A DNA stretch of 64,000 nucleotides from JAHEAO01 sp942492375 (GTDB lineage: Bacteria; Pseudomonadota; Alphaproteobacteria; Rhodobacterales; Rhodobacteraceae), in assembly GCA_942492375.1 (NCBI GenBank), contig CALOEL010000012.1, forward strand, positions 62,001 through 126,000, read 5' to 3'. Below are positions 35,321-43,711 of this stretch, piece after piece (the first letter of the stretch is position 1; each line of letters opens with the position of its first letter). The notes under the pieces were generated by a model. It had not been told where the DNA came from, did no database searches, and worked only from the letters and a program-made list of their open reading frames with translations. The translations under genes were made by a program, and so were the position numbers.

Positions 35321-35782
35321 TCACTCGGGATAGCTCGGTTGGACCACGCCCAGGACCGAGATCGTGCCGATCGTTCCATCCTCACGCAAAAGTGGCGCGT
35401 GTTGTCCGACCCGCATGCCGATCAGCGTGGCGCCCAGCAGCGAGCAGACGGGGATCACACCACTGGCAAGCCCGGACCTGGCACGATGGGCCAGCAATCC
35501 GGTCTGGATCGGCCCGCGATCCACTGAAAAGATCACGCGGCACCGTCCGGTCACGAGATCGCTGGCATACACGTTCCATACCGGTTCCGTTGCCATGATC
35601 TTGTACCGCAGGACATAGGCGAGCAATGCAGAGGCGGGGTGCCGACCGTCTTCACACAGGTCCAGATGCCGCCGAAGTTGGCGGTGATCGGCATCCGGCA
35701 AGATCGACCACGTGCGCGGCCGCGTCTTCGGGCCGGCGCGGCTTTCAGGGACAGGTAAATAGGTATCGTGGATGCTGGACAT
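35321..35782 (-). CDS. second GreA/GreB C-terminal-domain protein
   Basis: A 153-residue protein. Its C-terminal 80 residues (VTGRCRVIFSVDRGPIQTGL; SLLGATLIGMRVGQHAPL) resemble the Gre/Rnk C-terminal domain, with the typical LLGATLIGMRVGQ stretch. The N-terminal 70 residues differ from Rnk. The start at 35782 has an aggagag ribosome site. It lies 76 bases upstream of the Rnk-like gene, same strand. A polymerase-binding role is inferred. Confidence 0.75.
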   Translation of the reverse strand: MSSIHDTYLPVPESRAGPKTRPRTWSILPDADHRQLRRHLDLCEDGRHPASALLAYVLRYKIMATEPVWNVYASDLVTGRCRVIFSVDRGPIQTGLLAHRARSGLASGVIPVCSLLGATLIGMRVGQHAPLLREDGTIGTISVLGVVQPSYPE

Positions 35783-35852
35783 GATCTCTCCTCTGACGAC
35801 GGATCGTCATTTGTTCGGTTCAGGAAGTTGAGGAGACCCCGGGAGGTATGCC

Positions 35853-35892
35853 AGGCGCGGACGCGCCTAGACCGCCCGGGGAGCCGGGCGGT
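35853..35892. other. two tandem GC-rich hairpins
   Basis: AGGCGC pairs with GCGCCT around a 4-base loop (35853-35868), and two bases later ACCGCCCGG pairs perfectly with CCGGGCGGT around GGAG (35871-35892). No T-run follows on either strand, so classical termination is doubtful. They lie 71 bases upstream of the second Gre-like gene. Apart from a short reading at 35965-36126, I see no gene between 35783 and 36358. Confidence 0.5.
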
Positions 35893-35964
35893 TCAGCAGA
35901 AGAAAGCGGAAATGATCTGCATGTACCAACATGACCAAAGAAGTAGGCATTGGATTTCAACAAG

Positions 35965-36126
35965 TCAATCTTGGCCGTCGTCGCCGGTAGCTCCGTGAGC
36001 AAAGCGTGCCCTCAACCCATCACACATCGGCGCTTTCGCGCCGAAGGGTTCGCAGCGCAGGATCGACAGATTGAAAGGCGCGCCGTCAGGGCCCATATCA
36101 ATGTCATGATGATGTTCAGCCTTCAT
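35965..36126 (-). CDS. possible 53-residue His-containing protein
   Basis: An ATG reading that starts MKAEHHHDIDMGPDGAPFNL and holds two cysteines farther on. An aggaa lies about nine bases upstream and codon third positions are fairly GC-rich, which supports it weakly. It resembles no family I know. It lies in an otherwise empty stretch between the Gre-like genes and DUF1127. Confidence 0.3.
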   Translation of the reverse strand: MKAEHHHDIDMGPDGAPFNLSILRCEPFGAKAPMCDGLRARFAHGATGDDGQD

Positions 36127-36358
36127 AGGAGGTTCCTGCTTTTCGCGGGAAAACTACTGAACCGCCGGTAACCCCGGGCGGGGCAGGCCGTTCCGGCTAT
36201 GTCCAGCGCCTCGGGGTCCATCCTGATCTTTCACCGATCAAATGAATTGACGGAGGCATCTACGCCGCCCGCTCGTGGCTTGTGACGATCCGCAAGTCGA
36301 CCGCGAATGGCTGCAGCGTCACCCGTCAGGCTTCAGTACCTCTGCAATGGAGAATGAC

Positions 36359-36673
36359 ATGCATCCTTACCTGTTTCATCTGAACTATCTTTCGCCATCG
36401 CTGCCTTACGCACGCGCCCATCGTAAACGTACCAGAGCAGGCGAAGCCCTTCGCCGATGGCTACGATCCGCGAACCGGCGTTGGGAGCGACGGAAGATGA
36501 TCGCGGCGCTGGAAGCCATGGATGACCGGCTGCTCCGGGACATCGGCATCTACCGCGGTGACATTCCGCGCGTGGTGGATGATCTCAACGACCGAGAACT
36601 TCGTATGAGCCCGCTGGCGAATTCCGCGAAATCGGTCGAGATCGACGACGACCACTATCGCAAAGCGGCATGA
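36359..36673 (+). CDS. DUF1127 domain protein
   Basis: A 104-residue protein with the DUF1127 signature RRWERRKMIAALEAMDDRLLRDIGI near residues 40-65, followed by RGDIPRVVDDL. Short Arg-rich DUF1127 proteins are common in Rhodobacterales and are linked elsewhere to phosphate, RNA or stress control. The ATG at 36359 with ggag seven bases before it is preferred to starts at 36275 and 36347. A strong hairpin terminator follows. Confidence 0.85.
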   Translation: MHPYLFHLNYLSPSLPYARAHRKRTRAGEALRRWLRSANRRWERRKMIAALEAMDDRLLRDIGIYRGDIPRVVDDLNDRELRMSPLANSAKSVEIDDDHYRKAA

Positions 36674-36694
36674 CCGACATCCGATATCTGCGTC

Positions 36695-36717
36695 GCGCCA
36701 TGGGTGTTCCATGGCGC
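36695..36717 (+). terminator. hairpin terminator after DUF1127
   Basis: GCGCCATGG pairs perfectly with CCATGGCGC around GTGTT, 21 bases past the DUF1127 stop, followed by TTCG. The nine-base stem is stable but the T-run is short. Confidence 0.6.
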
Positions 36718-36764
36718 TTCGCATACTGAACCGCCATCACGCGACGCAACAAGGAGTTGAACCA

Positions 36765-37073
36765 ATGATGCTATGCAAAGCCGATTTCGAAGAACTCTTC
36801 CCCGAGACGTTCAAGTTGAACCAATGTCACGTAGCGCCAATCGTGGCCGGTGATCCCGGCCCCGCCTGCCTCGCTCGTTGGGAAGATGACGGCGGAAGAC
36901 CCAGCGGCCAGCCGCGCCGCCGCGACGCACCGGTCGTGCGACCGGCACGCCACGGCTATGCCGTTTCCGACCCGATGATGACGGGGCTGGCACTCGCGAC
37001 GATGCCCGCCGCGGCGGCGTATGGCGCAGCATGGACGATGCTCTCGGGCTTTGGCCAAACGACGAGAGTCTGA
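36765..37073 (+). CDS. small conserved-looking protein with C-terminal hydrophobic segment
   Basis: A 102-residue protein starting MMLCKADFEELFPETFKLN, with a charged middle (about 45-68) and a hydrophobic end, PMMTGLALATMPAAAAYGAAWTMLSGF, which could be a membrane helix. An aaggag ribosome site nine bases upstream supports the start. No family is recognised. The 154 bases after it show no gene. Confidence 0.6.
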   Translation: MMLCKADFEELFPETFKLNQCHVAPIVAGDPGPACLARWEDDGGRPSGQPRRRDAPVVRPARHGYAVSDPMMTGLALATMPAAAAYGAAWTMLSGFGQTTRV

Positions 37074-37227
37074 CTATCGAACGACCGGACGGCACTTCGA
37101 CAAAGGCGGTAAGGGACAGCGCAAGGCGAGGTGCATGATCCTTGCTCCGACAGCGTGGCACAGAAAGTAGGCACATCGCCCCACGGCATACTTGGAATTG
37201 GAGTGACCTCGTGCCGCTTCACAGGTC

Positions 37228-38247
37228 TCAATGTCCGGCCACCCGATCGTAATGGGTGCTGCGCGCTCCCGTCAGGCCCCTGAGCCGTCCGGCCGCGGCG
37301 CCGAAGGCGCGCAGCCCGAGAACCAGCGTCGTGCCGCCGAAAAACGGCGAGAAGAGCACGCGTAGCGCGCCCACCAGCGTCTTTGTCAGGATGAAGCCGG
37401 AGGACGACAGCACCCGAGCGCGGCCCGACTGCGCGCGCTTGATGTTGTAGGTCGCAAGCTGCTGATCGCGTCCCCGTGCATACTGGTAGGCGAATGAAAG
37501 GCGACCCGCCGGGATTTCCTCGTAGACCACCGCGTCGGGCGCCCAGCCGGTCTTGCCGCCGGCCTGACGGATTTCGCGGAAGATCGCGATATCGGAGCCG
37601 CCGGAAAGACCGAGACCCTCATCGAAGCGGATGCCGGTCCGGCGCAGGAAATCGAGCCTTGCCAGCCAGTTGTTGGTGACGATGCTGACGGTATGGTCGA
37701 GCTTGTTGGCGGTGCGCAGCCTCGCGGCGGTCTCGATGCGCCGGGCGCGGGCGATGAGACCCTGCAGGATGCTGCGCTGGAGCCAGGGCAGGTCGTCCTT
37801 CGGGGCCAGCGTGCGCACCGGGCCGCCGACGAGGTCAAGCTCGCGCTCGCGCAGCGTGTCGAGCAGTTTGCAGAGCCAGTCCCCGTCGACGGTTTCATCG
37901 TCGTCGATGAAGGCAAGCCAGTCGCAGCCCGCCTTCAGCGCAAGGTCCAGTGCGGCGTTTCTGGCGAAAGGAATGCCAAGCCTCGGCTCGTTGCCGAAGA
38001 TCACCTTGCAATCGGGCACTGACTTTTCAAACGTCTCGATTTCCGCCCGCACGTTCAAGTCGTCCGCGTTCTCGACGAGGCAGAAGACCACCTCGACATC
38101 CGCGGGCAGTTTCATCCGACTGAGCGAGTCAAGCGCCGTGGCGAACATCGCCGGCCTGCCACGGGTAATGCAGCCGATGCCTAGCCTTGGAACTCCGGCA
38201 GGATCGCCGGTTCGGTCGTCAGCAGGTTGTGGCGGCGTTTCGGGCAA
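37228..38247 (-). CDS. glycosyltransferase family 2 protein
   Basis: A 339-residue GT-A fold transferase. The nucleotide-sugar end is LGIGCITRGRPAMFATALDSL; AFIDDDETVD near residue 112 is the DxD-type metal site; later GLSGGSDIAIFREI and GWAPDAVVYEE fit the acceptor half. A hydrophobic C-terminal helix pair may anchor it to the membrane. No ATG is in frame at the expected place, so TTG at 38247 is used; the start is uncertain. The sugar and acceptor are unknown. Confidence 0.85.
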   Translation of the reverse strand: MPETPPQPADDRTGDPAGVPRLGIGCITRGRPAMFATALDSLSRMKLPADVEVVFCLVENADDLNVRAEIETFEKSVPDCKVIFGNEPRLGIPFARNAALDLALKAGCDWLAFIDDDETVDGDWLCKLLDTLRERELDLVGGPVRTLAPKDDLPWLQRSILQGLIARARRIETAARLRTANKLDHTVSIVTNNWLARLDFLRRTGIRFDEGLGLSGGSDIAIFREIRQAGGKTGWAPDAVVYEEIPAGRLSFAYQYARGRDQQLATYNIKRAQSGRARVLSSSGFILTKTLVGALRVLFSPFFGGTTLVLGLRAFGAAAGRLRGLTGARSTHYDRVAGH

Positions 38248-38295
38248 GGGCCTGCATCTCCTGTATGTGGGCGGATCGATCCCCCAATGGATCGG

Positions 38296-38874
38296 TCAGA
38301 ACGAGGGCGGCGTGCAAGCGCTGATGATCACGCATTCCTCGTTTCCGGTGTTGCGGAAGCGATGTGGAATGGTGCTGTCGAATATATAGGCGTCGCCCGG
38401 ACCGAGAGCGCGCGTCTCGGTTCCCACGGTCAGTTCGATCCTGCCCGATACGACGATACCCGATTCCTCGGCCTCGTGGGCATAAAGCTCGGCCCCGGTA
38501 TCGGCGCCGGGGGCGTAGCGTTCATGCAGCATCTGCAGCTTGTGGTTGCCCGGCGCGCCGACCTGGCGAAGCGATACCGAGGCCGCGGCGTTCGCGGACT
38601 GCGGGAAGACCCGTTCGGGGTTCAGTTCCCGCAATTCCCCGGCCGAGTAGAAGATTTTGCGCTCCTCCGGCGCGACGGAGCTGAAGAACTCTGACAGGGT
38701 CATCGGGATGGCATCGAGAATCCGCTTCAGCGACGAGACCGAAGGGCTGGAGCGATTCTGTTCGATCTGGGATATCAGACCGTTGGTGACGCCCGACTTG
38801 CGGGCGAGTTCACGCTGCGACAGCCTTTTCTCGGTCCGCACGGCTTTCAGCCGCGCGCCGATGTCGAAATCCAT
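38296..38874 (-). CDS. XRE-family regulator with C-terminal cupin domain
   Basis: A 192-residue DNA-binding regulator. A helix-turn-helix spans residues 7-60 (LSQRELARKSGVTNGLISQIEQNRSSPS in shape) and a cupin lies near 110-185 (HAEEESG-like metal/ligand strand; STIPHRFRNTGNEE). This is the PuuR-like layout that controls polyamine and GABA catabolism by sensing a small ligand. It is divergent from gabT with 216 bases between and most likely controls it. Starts at 38874 or 38883 both fit the ribosome site. Confidence 0.9.
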   Translation of the reverse strand: MDFDIGARLKAVRTEKRLSQRELARKSGVTNGLISQIEQNRSSPSVSSLKRILDAIPMTLSEFFSSVAPEERKIFYSAGELRELNPERVFPQSANAAASVSLRQVGAPGNHKLQMLHERYAPGADTGAELYAHEAEESGIVVSGRIELTVGTETRALGPGDAYIFDSTIPHRFRNTGNEECVIISACTPPSF

Positions 38875-39062
38875 CTGGATCATTCCTTTTCCTGCCGAAC
38901 CTCTTTGGCCGAAGCGGTCGCCATTGTGAAGGCCGGGAAGTCCTGCTATCGCCACCGCACTTACATGATCGGACGATTGCTAAGAATTTTAAACAGGCAT
39001 ATCGTCATTTTGATCACAACCCGGCCCCAGCGGACGGGTGACTCTGGCCGAAATCGTCAAAT

Positions 39063-39078
39063 TCAGGCGGTCGCCTGA
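39063..39078. promoter_or_regulatory. palindrome directly before gabT (candidate operator)
   Basis: TCAGGCG and CGCCTGA with a two-base centre, ending two bases before the aagga ribosome site of gabT. It is the only clear palindrome I saw in the gap between gabT and its XRE-cupin neighbour, so it is a candidate binding site; it could also form an RNA hairpin that hides the ribosome site. Confidence 0.45.
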
Positions 39079-39090
39079 CAAGGAACCACA

Positions 39091-40365
39091 ATGACATCGA
39101 ATTCTTCAATTCTCGAACGGCGGCAGAAAGCCGTACCGCGCGGTGTGGCAACGGCTGCACCGATATTTCTGGACAAGGCCGAGAATGGCCAGCTCTGGGA
39201 TGTCGAGGGCAACCGCTTCATCGACTTCGGCTCGGGCATCGCGGTGACCAATACCGGCCACCGCCATCCCAAGGTCATGGCCGCCGTCGCCGCACAGTGC
39301 GAGAAATTCGCCCATGTCGCCTTTCAGGTCACTGGCTACGAGAATTACGTTGAACTGGCCGAGCGGCTGAACGCGCTGGCCCCGATCAAGAACGCAAAGT
39401 CGATCTTCTTCACGACCGGCGCGGAAGCCACGGAAAACGCTGTGAAAATCGCGCGCGCGCATACCGGGCGGCAAGGTATCATCACCTTCACCGGCGCGTT
39501 CCACGGACGCACCCAGCTGACCATGGCGATGACCGGCAAGGCGGTGCCCTACCGTACCAAGGGCACGCCGCCCGCCGTGGGCGTCTACCATGTGCCGTTC
39601 CCGATCCCGCATCACGGCGTCACCGAGGAGGATGCGCTCAAGGCGCTCTATCACGTGTTCAAGGCCGATATCGGACCCGCCGATGTCGCCGCGATCGTGA
39701 TCGAGCCGGTGCAGGGTGAGGGCGGGTTCTACCAGACCCCGAAGAGCTTCATGAAACGGCTGCGCGAGATCTGCGACGAGCACGGCATCTGCCTTGTGGC
39801 CGATGAGGTGCAGACCGGCTTTGCCCGCACCGGCAAGGTCTTCGCCATCGAGCATTACGACATCGAGCCGGACCTGATCCCGGTTGCCAAGGCGCTTGGC
39901 GGCGGATTTCCGATTTCGGGCGTGATCGGCAAGGCCGAGATCATGGATGCTGCAGAGCCGGGCGGGCTGGGCGGCACCTATGGTGGCAATCCGGTTTCGG
40001 TCGCGGCGGCGCTTGCGGTTCTGGATGTCATCGAGGATGAGGCGCTTTGCGACCGCGCGAACCGGATCGGCAAGACCATGGTGGACCGGCTGAACAAGTT
40101 CAAGCAATCCAACACGTTGCGGCCCATAGGTGATGTGCGCGGACTCGGCGCGATGGTGGCCTTCGAACTGGTCAAGGAGCGCGGCACGAACGAGCCCGAC
40201 GCCGATGCGATCAAGCATGTGACCACGGCGGCGCTGGATGCCGGGCTGGTCCTGCTGTCCTGCGGCTATTACGGGAACACGATCCGGATCCTTGCTCCGC
40301 TGACGATCGAGGACGCGCATCTCGACGAAGGGCTCGACATGCTGGAAGTGGCGCTGAAAGCCTGA
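39091..40365 (+). CDS. gabT: 4-aminobutyrate--2-oxoglutarate transaminase
   Basis: A 424-residue class III, PLP-dependent aminotransferase that moves the amino group of GABA to 2-oxoglutarate, giving succinate semialdehyde. It starts with ILERRQKAVPRGV typical of GabT. Cofactor features are FFTTGAEATENAVKIAR near 109, VADEVQTGFARTGK near 236 and the PLP lysine in PVAKALGGGFPISG near 268. The succinate-semialdehyde dehydrogenase partner is not in the window. Regulated, by inference, by the divergent XRE-cupin protein. Confidence 0.95.
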   Translation: MTSNSSILERRQKAVPRGVATAAPIFLDKAENGQLWDVEGNRFIDFGSGIAVTNTGHRHPKVMAAVAAQCEKFAHVAFQVTGYENYVELAERLNALAPIKNAKSIFFTTGAEATENAVKIARAHTGRQGIITFTGAFHGRTQLTMAMTGKAVPYRTKGTPPAVGVYHVPFPIPHHGVTEEDALKALYHVFKADIGPADVAAIVIEPVQGEGGFYQTPKSFMKRLREICDEHGICLVADEVQTGFARTGKVFAIEHYDIEPDLIPVAKALGGGFPISGVIGKAEIMDAAEPGGLGGTYGGNPVSVAAALAVLDVIEDEALCDRANRIGKTMVDRLNKFKQSNTLRPIGDVRGLGAMVAFELVKERGTNEPDADAIKHVTTAALDAGLVLLSCGYYGNTIRILAPLTIEDAHLDEGLDMLEVALKA

Positions 40366-40416
40366 CGCCAACGGGCCACGGACGTTCGGTGGTTTCAACG
40401 CAAGCAAGAGTTAAGG

Positions 40417-40440
40417 CGCCCGGCAAAATGCCGGGCGTTC
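40417..40440. terminator. bidirectional rho-independent terminator between gabT and pqiC
   Basis: CGCCCGGCA pairs perfectly with TGCCGGGCG around AAA, followed by TTCT on the plus strand. It lies between the convergent ends of gabT and pqiC, and its symmetry suits both. Confidence 0.7.
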
Positions 40441-40456
40441 TGCGACTTCAGGGGTG

Positions 40457-41017
40457 TTATCTGAGCGAGTCGCTGGCGACCCGGATGGCGAGAGCCTTCA
40501 GCACCTCCGCCTTTGCCGCAGATAGCGAGATCGGGTTGCCCGGCGCATAGGGCGCGGAAAGATCGAAGCTGCGGGCGCTTTCCCGGATGCCGGAATTGAC
40601 GCGGGCGACGTAGTATTGGCCCGAAGCGCGGAACTGGCCGGACGCATCAGGCAGGAACCGGTCGAAGCGCACTGCAAGCCGGGCATCGGGGAACTGGTCA
40701 AGCGGCCAAGGCTCGGCGGCCACTTTCGCGCCGGTCAGATTTGACAGGTTCGACACAAGCGCCTGGGTGACGGCGCGGCGGGGGTCGTCGGCCCACAGCA
40801 GGTCGCTGTCCGTGGTCAGAACGCCCGCGGCATCGGCAAAGGCGATTTCCTCGGATTCGGCATAGAGCGGCAGCGACGCCTGCGACACCTCCAGAGAGCC
40901 GACGGAGATGCTGACCCGCTCTGCCGTCTGAGCGGGCGGAAGCGTGATGCGCGAGGGCGTGGCGCCACAGCCCGCAAGCGTGGCGGCCAGAACGAGCATA
41001 GCGGTGGATGACTTCAT
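40457..41017 (-). CDS. pqiC: PqiC-type outer-membrane lipoprotein
   Basis: A 186-residue lipoprotein with a lipobox LAGC near residue 17, followed by the ABC-transport auxiliary domain. It is the third type of component of the Pqi lipid-transport system, bound to the outer membrane facing PqiB. The ATG at 41017 sits one base after the pqiB stop. Confidence 0.85.
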   Translation of the reverse strand: MKSSTAMLVLAATLAGCGATPSRITLPPAQTAERVSISVGSLEVSQASLPLYAESEEIAFADAAGVLTTDSDLLWADDPRRAVTQALVSNLSNLTGAKVAAEPWPLDQFPDARLAVRFDRFLPDASGQFRASGQYYVARVNSGIRESARSFDLSAPYAPGNPISLSAAKAEVLKALAIRVASDSLR

Positions 41018-41018
41018 T

Positions 41019-43109
41019 CTACCGTCCAATCAAGAGAGAGTTTGGCCGCCGCTCGATCGCGCGGGCGAGCGAGCTGACCGAGCTTGCGGCATTTCGGATT
41101 TCCCGCAGCGTCGCGCGGGCTTCGGTCGTCAGGGGCGCGTTCCGGTCGAGTCCGGCCAGCGTGCCTTCGGCCTGCGCCAGAAGCCGCTCGATCCGCTGGA
41201 CGATATCGGGAAGCTGATCGGTTGCGTCTGCCACGCTGTTGGCGGCGCGGCTGGTGGCGTCAAGCGTCTCGTTCGCGTTCTCGATCAGGCCGCCATCGGT
41301 AAGCTGGGCGAGGGTATCGCTGAGTTGCGACAGCGCCGAGTTCAGCTTTTCCGGGATCTGCCGGGTCGAGTCCTGGTTTGTCAGGCGCTCGATCGACTTC
41401 AGGAGCGCATCGGCGTCTTCGGCGAGTGCCGTCAGCGGCAGGTCGGAGGTCTTGCGGACGAAAGCGGTGGAACTGTCGATGAGTTCGGGCAGGCCCGCGA
41501 CGGCGGTGCTTGCGTCATTGGCCGCCTGTTCGATGGCGGCGACCGAGTCGCCGAGCTTGGCGATCACCTCCTGCTCGGCGACGGCGCTGACCACGCCGCG
41601 CAGATCGTCAATCGCCGAGTTGAGATTGGTGATGGTTTCGGAGAATTGCACAGGCAGGTCCTGCAGCTGTTCCGAGCCGACGAATTTCCGTGCATCGCCG
41701 ATCAGGGCGAGGGCCTCGTCCGGGACTTCCTTGATGCCGTCCGAATTCAGCAGCCGCGTGGCGCTGTCCATCATCGAGATCGTCGAATTGAGCACATCCT
41801 CGATCGGCAGGTTGTTGATGCGCTCGAACACGCCTTCGGCCGTCGCGGACACATCCGCGATATCGGCGGGGACGCTGGGGAGCAGGGGAAAGGGGTCGGC
41901 ATTGCGCTGCAACTCCGCTTCGGGCGCGGTCTCATCCTCGACCAGCACGATCTTCAGCCCGCCGGTCAGCAGGCTGGCATTCGTCAGCTGTGCGCGCAGC
42001 CCGTTCGCCACCTGATCGGCGAGGAAGTCAAGCACGGTTTCCTCGCTCGCAATCCCCAGCCGGGACGGATTGATCGAGACGGTGGTCAGCAAGCGGACAT
42101 CCTGGTCGCCGAAACGCTGTTCGTCGACGATGCCGGTCATCGCCGTCACTTCACCGACCGTGACGCCCCGCAATTCGATGGGCGCCCCGACGGTCAGACC
42201 GCTGACATCGCCCTCGAACAGGATCGAAAGCCGTTCGCCCGCGCGTGCGGGACCGGAAAACACGCTGCCGCGTGCCTCGCTTTCATTGGCATAAAGCTGA
42301 TAGGCGGAACCCGGCCCGACCTCTCTGCCGCCCGAAACGATGCTGTCGAAGCTGACGCCGCCGGATACGAGCGAGGCGAGGCTGGTGACGTTCAGCTTGG
42401 CGCCGGACGGTCCGAAGGAAAGATCGAACCCGGACGTGTCCCAGAATTTTGTCGATGAGTTTATCAGGCGGTCATGGGGGAAAGGGACAAACGCATCTGC
42501 TAGGACCGACCTACCGTCGCCCGAGAGGCGCAGGTTTCCGATGCTTCCGACTTCGATCCCGTGATAGAGGATCGGCGTGTTTTCCACCATGCCCTTGCCG
42601 TCTTCGGAATAAAGGATGAAGCTGAGGCCCTCTTCGCCGGGAAGGGCGAGGGGGCGTTGCGCCAAGGCGACGAATTCGCTTGCAGCTTCGCCGACTTCGC
42701 TGTCCCAGGCGCCTTCGATGAAAACACCGGACAAGACGGTATCGAGTCCGCTGATCCCGCGTGTCGTCACCTCTGGCCGGACCAGCCAGAATTCGCTGTC
42801 GGCGTCGATAAAGGGCGCGACAGATTTTTCGACCCGGACATGCGCGATGACCGTTTTCAGGTCCGACCCGAAATCGACTTCCTCGACGATGCCGATGGTC
42901 ACGTCACGGTAGCGCAGCTCGGTCTCGTCGGCGCGTATTCCGGTCGCCTCCTGAAACGCGATCTCGATGACCGGGCCGCGGTCGTTATAGGTCTTCCAGA
43001 CGACGCCGAGCGAGACGAGCAGTGCTGTGATCGGAACCAGCCAGATCAGCGAATAGGACAGCCGGCCCCGGTCTTTCGGTCCAACGATCTTGGGGTCGGG
43101 AATGTTCAT
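41019..43109 (-). CDS. pqiB: PqiB, MCE/MlaD-domain periplasmic lipid-channel protein
   Basis: A 696-residue protein with an N-terminal membrane helix (LIWLVPITALLVSLGVVW) and three MCE domains in series (about 45-130, 160-240 and 280-370), then a long helical tail of about 320 residues. PqiB hexamers form a needle that spans the periplasm and moves lipids between membranes. The ATG at 43109 overlaps the pqiA2 stop as ATGA; the longer reading is not used. Confidence 0.93.
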   Translation of the reverse strand: MNIPDPKIVGPKDRGRLSYSLIWLVPITALLVSLGVVWKTYNDRGPVIEIAFQEATGIRADETELRYRDVTIGIVEEVDFGSDLKTVIAHVRVEKSVAPFIDADSEFWLVRPEVTTRGISGLDTVLSGVFIEGAWDSEVGEAASEFVALAQRPLALPGEEGLSFILYSEDGKGMVENTPILYHGIEVGSIGNLRLSGDGRSVLADAFVPFPHDRLINSSTKFWDTSGFDLSFGPSGAKLNVTSLASLVSGGVSFDSIVSGGREVGPGSAYQLYANESEARGSVFSGPARAGERLSILFEGDVSGLTVGAPIELRGVTVGEVTAMTGIVDEQRFGDQDVRLLTTVSINPSRLGIASEETVLDFLADQVANGLRAQLTNASLLTGGLKIVLVEDETAPEAELQRNADPFPLLPSVPADIADVSATAEGVFERINNLPIEDVLNSTISMMDSATRLLNSDGIKEVPDEALALIGDARKFVGSEQLQDLPVQFSETITNLNSAIDDLRGVVSAVAEQEVIAKLGDSVAAIEQAANDASTAVAGLPELIDSSTAFVRKTSDLPLTALAEDADALLKSIERLTNQDSTRQIPEKLNSALSQLSDTLAQLTDGGLIENANETLDATSRAANSVADATDQLPDIVQRIERLLAQAEGTLAGLDRNAPLTTEARATLREIRNAASSVSSLARAIERRPNSLLIGR

Positions 43110-43711
43110 GCCTCTTCCTCTTTGTCCCAGATCAGCCGGGAATCGAAACTTTGCGCCGAGAGCATCGTGAAGATCACCGACAGCGCGAAGGTCATCGCCG
43201 CGGGTCCCGGATTGATGCTGGCCACGTCCTGCAACTGGATCAGGGAAGAAAGAATCGCTACCACAAACACGTCGATCATTGACCATCTTCCGATGAATTC
43301 AACAACCTCGTAAAGCTGGTGCCGCCGGTGCTGCGACATTCGCTTGCGGTCGCGCAGGTTGACCGCGAGATAGGCGATGGCGATGAACTTGCCGACCGGG
43401 ATCAGCACGCTGGCGATCAGGATGATCGCGGCCACGCCCCAGGATCCCTGGGCCGCGAGCTCTGCTGCGCCGCCGACGATGGTGTTCTCCTCGGTGAAGA
43501 ACAGCGTTCTGGTGCGCAGCATCGGATAGACATTGGCGGGGATGTAGCACAAAAGCCCCGCGACCCACCACGCCCAGACAGGTTGCAGCCCGCGCCATTC
43601 GCGGTCGATGAGCGTGCTGCCGCAGCGTCCGCAGCGCGCATGATCCGGCGACCAGACACGCGCGCAGGTCGTGCAGGCCAACAGACCGTTGGACTTGGCG
43701 GTTTCGGTCAT
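43106..43711 (-). CDS. PqiA-type membrane protein, second half
   Basis: A 201-residue protein with an N-terminal rubredoxin-like zinc site (CTTCARVW, CGRCGS), then four membrane segments. It matches one half of PqiA, whose usual form has two such repeats in one chain; here the halves are separate overlapping genes. It works with PqiB in lipid transport at the inner membrane. Confidence 0.9.
   Translation of the reverse strand: MTETAKSNGLLACTTCARVWSPDHARCGRCGSTLIDREWRGLQPVWAWWVAGLLCYIPANVYPMLRTRTLFFTEENTIVGGAAELAAQGSWGVAAIILIASVLIPVGKFIAIAYLAVNLRDRKRMSQHRRHQLYEVVEFIGRWSMIDVFVVAILSSLIQLQDVASINPGPAAMTFALSVIFTMLSAQSFDSRLIWDKEEEA

Noticed and set aside
36168..36193. GTAAC-N16-CGTT upstream of DUF1127
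   Set aside because: The -10 part differs from the four copies (CGTTCC), it lies more than 160 bases from the start codon, and it is within a GC-rich hairpin-prone stretch.
39091..40365. gabT as the missing taurine aminotransferase
   Set aside because: Its start and active-site motifs are those of GabT, it has its own XRE-cupin regulator, and no TauR-type repeat is nearby.
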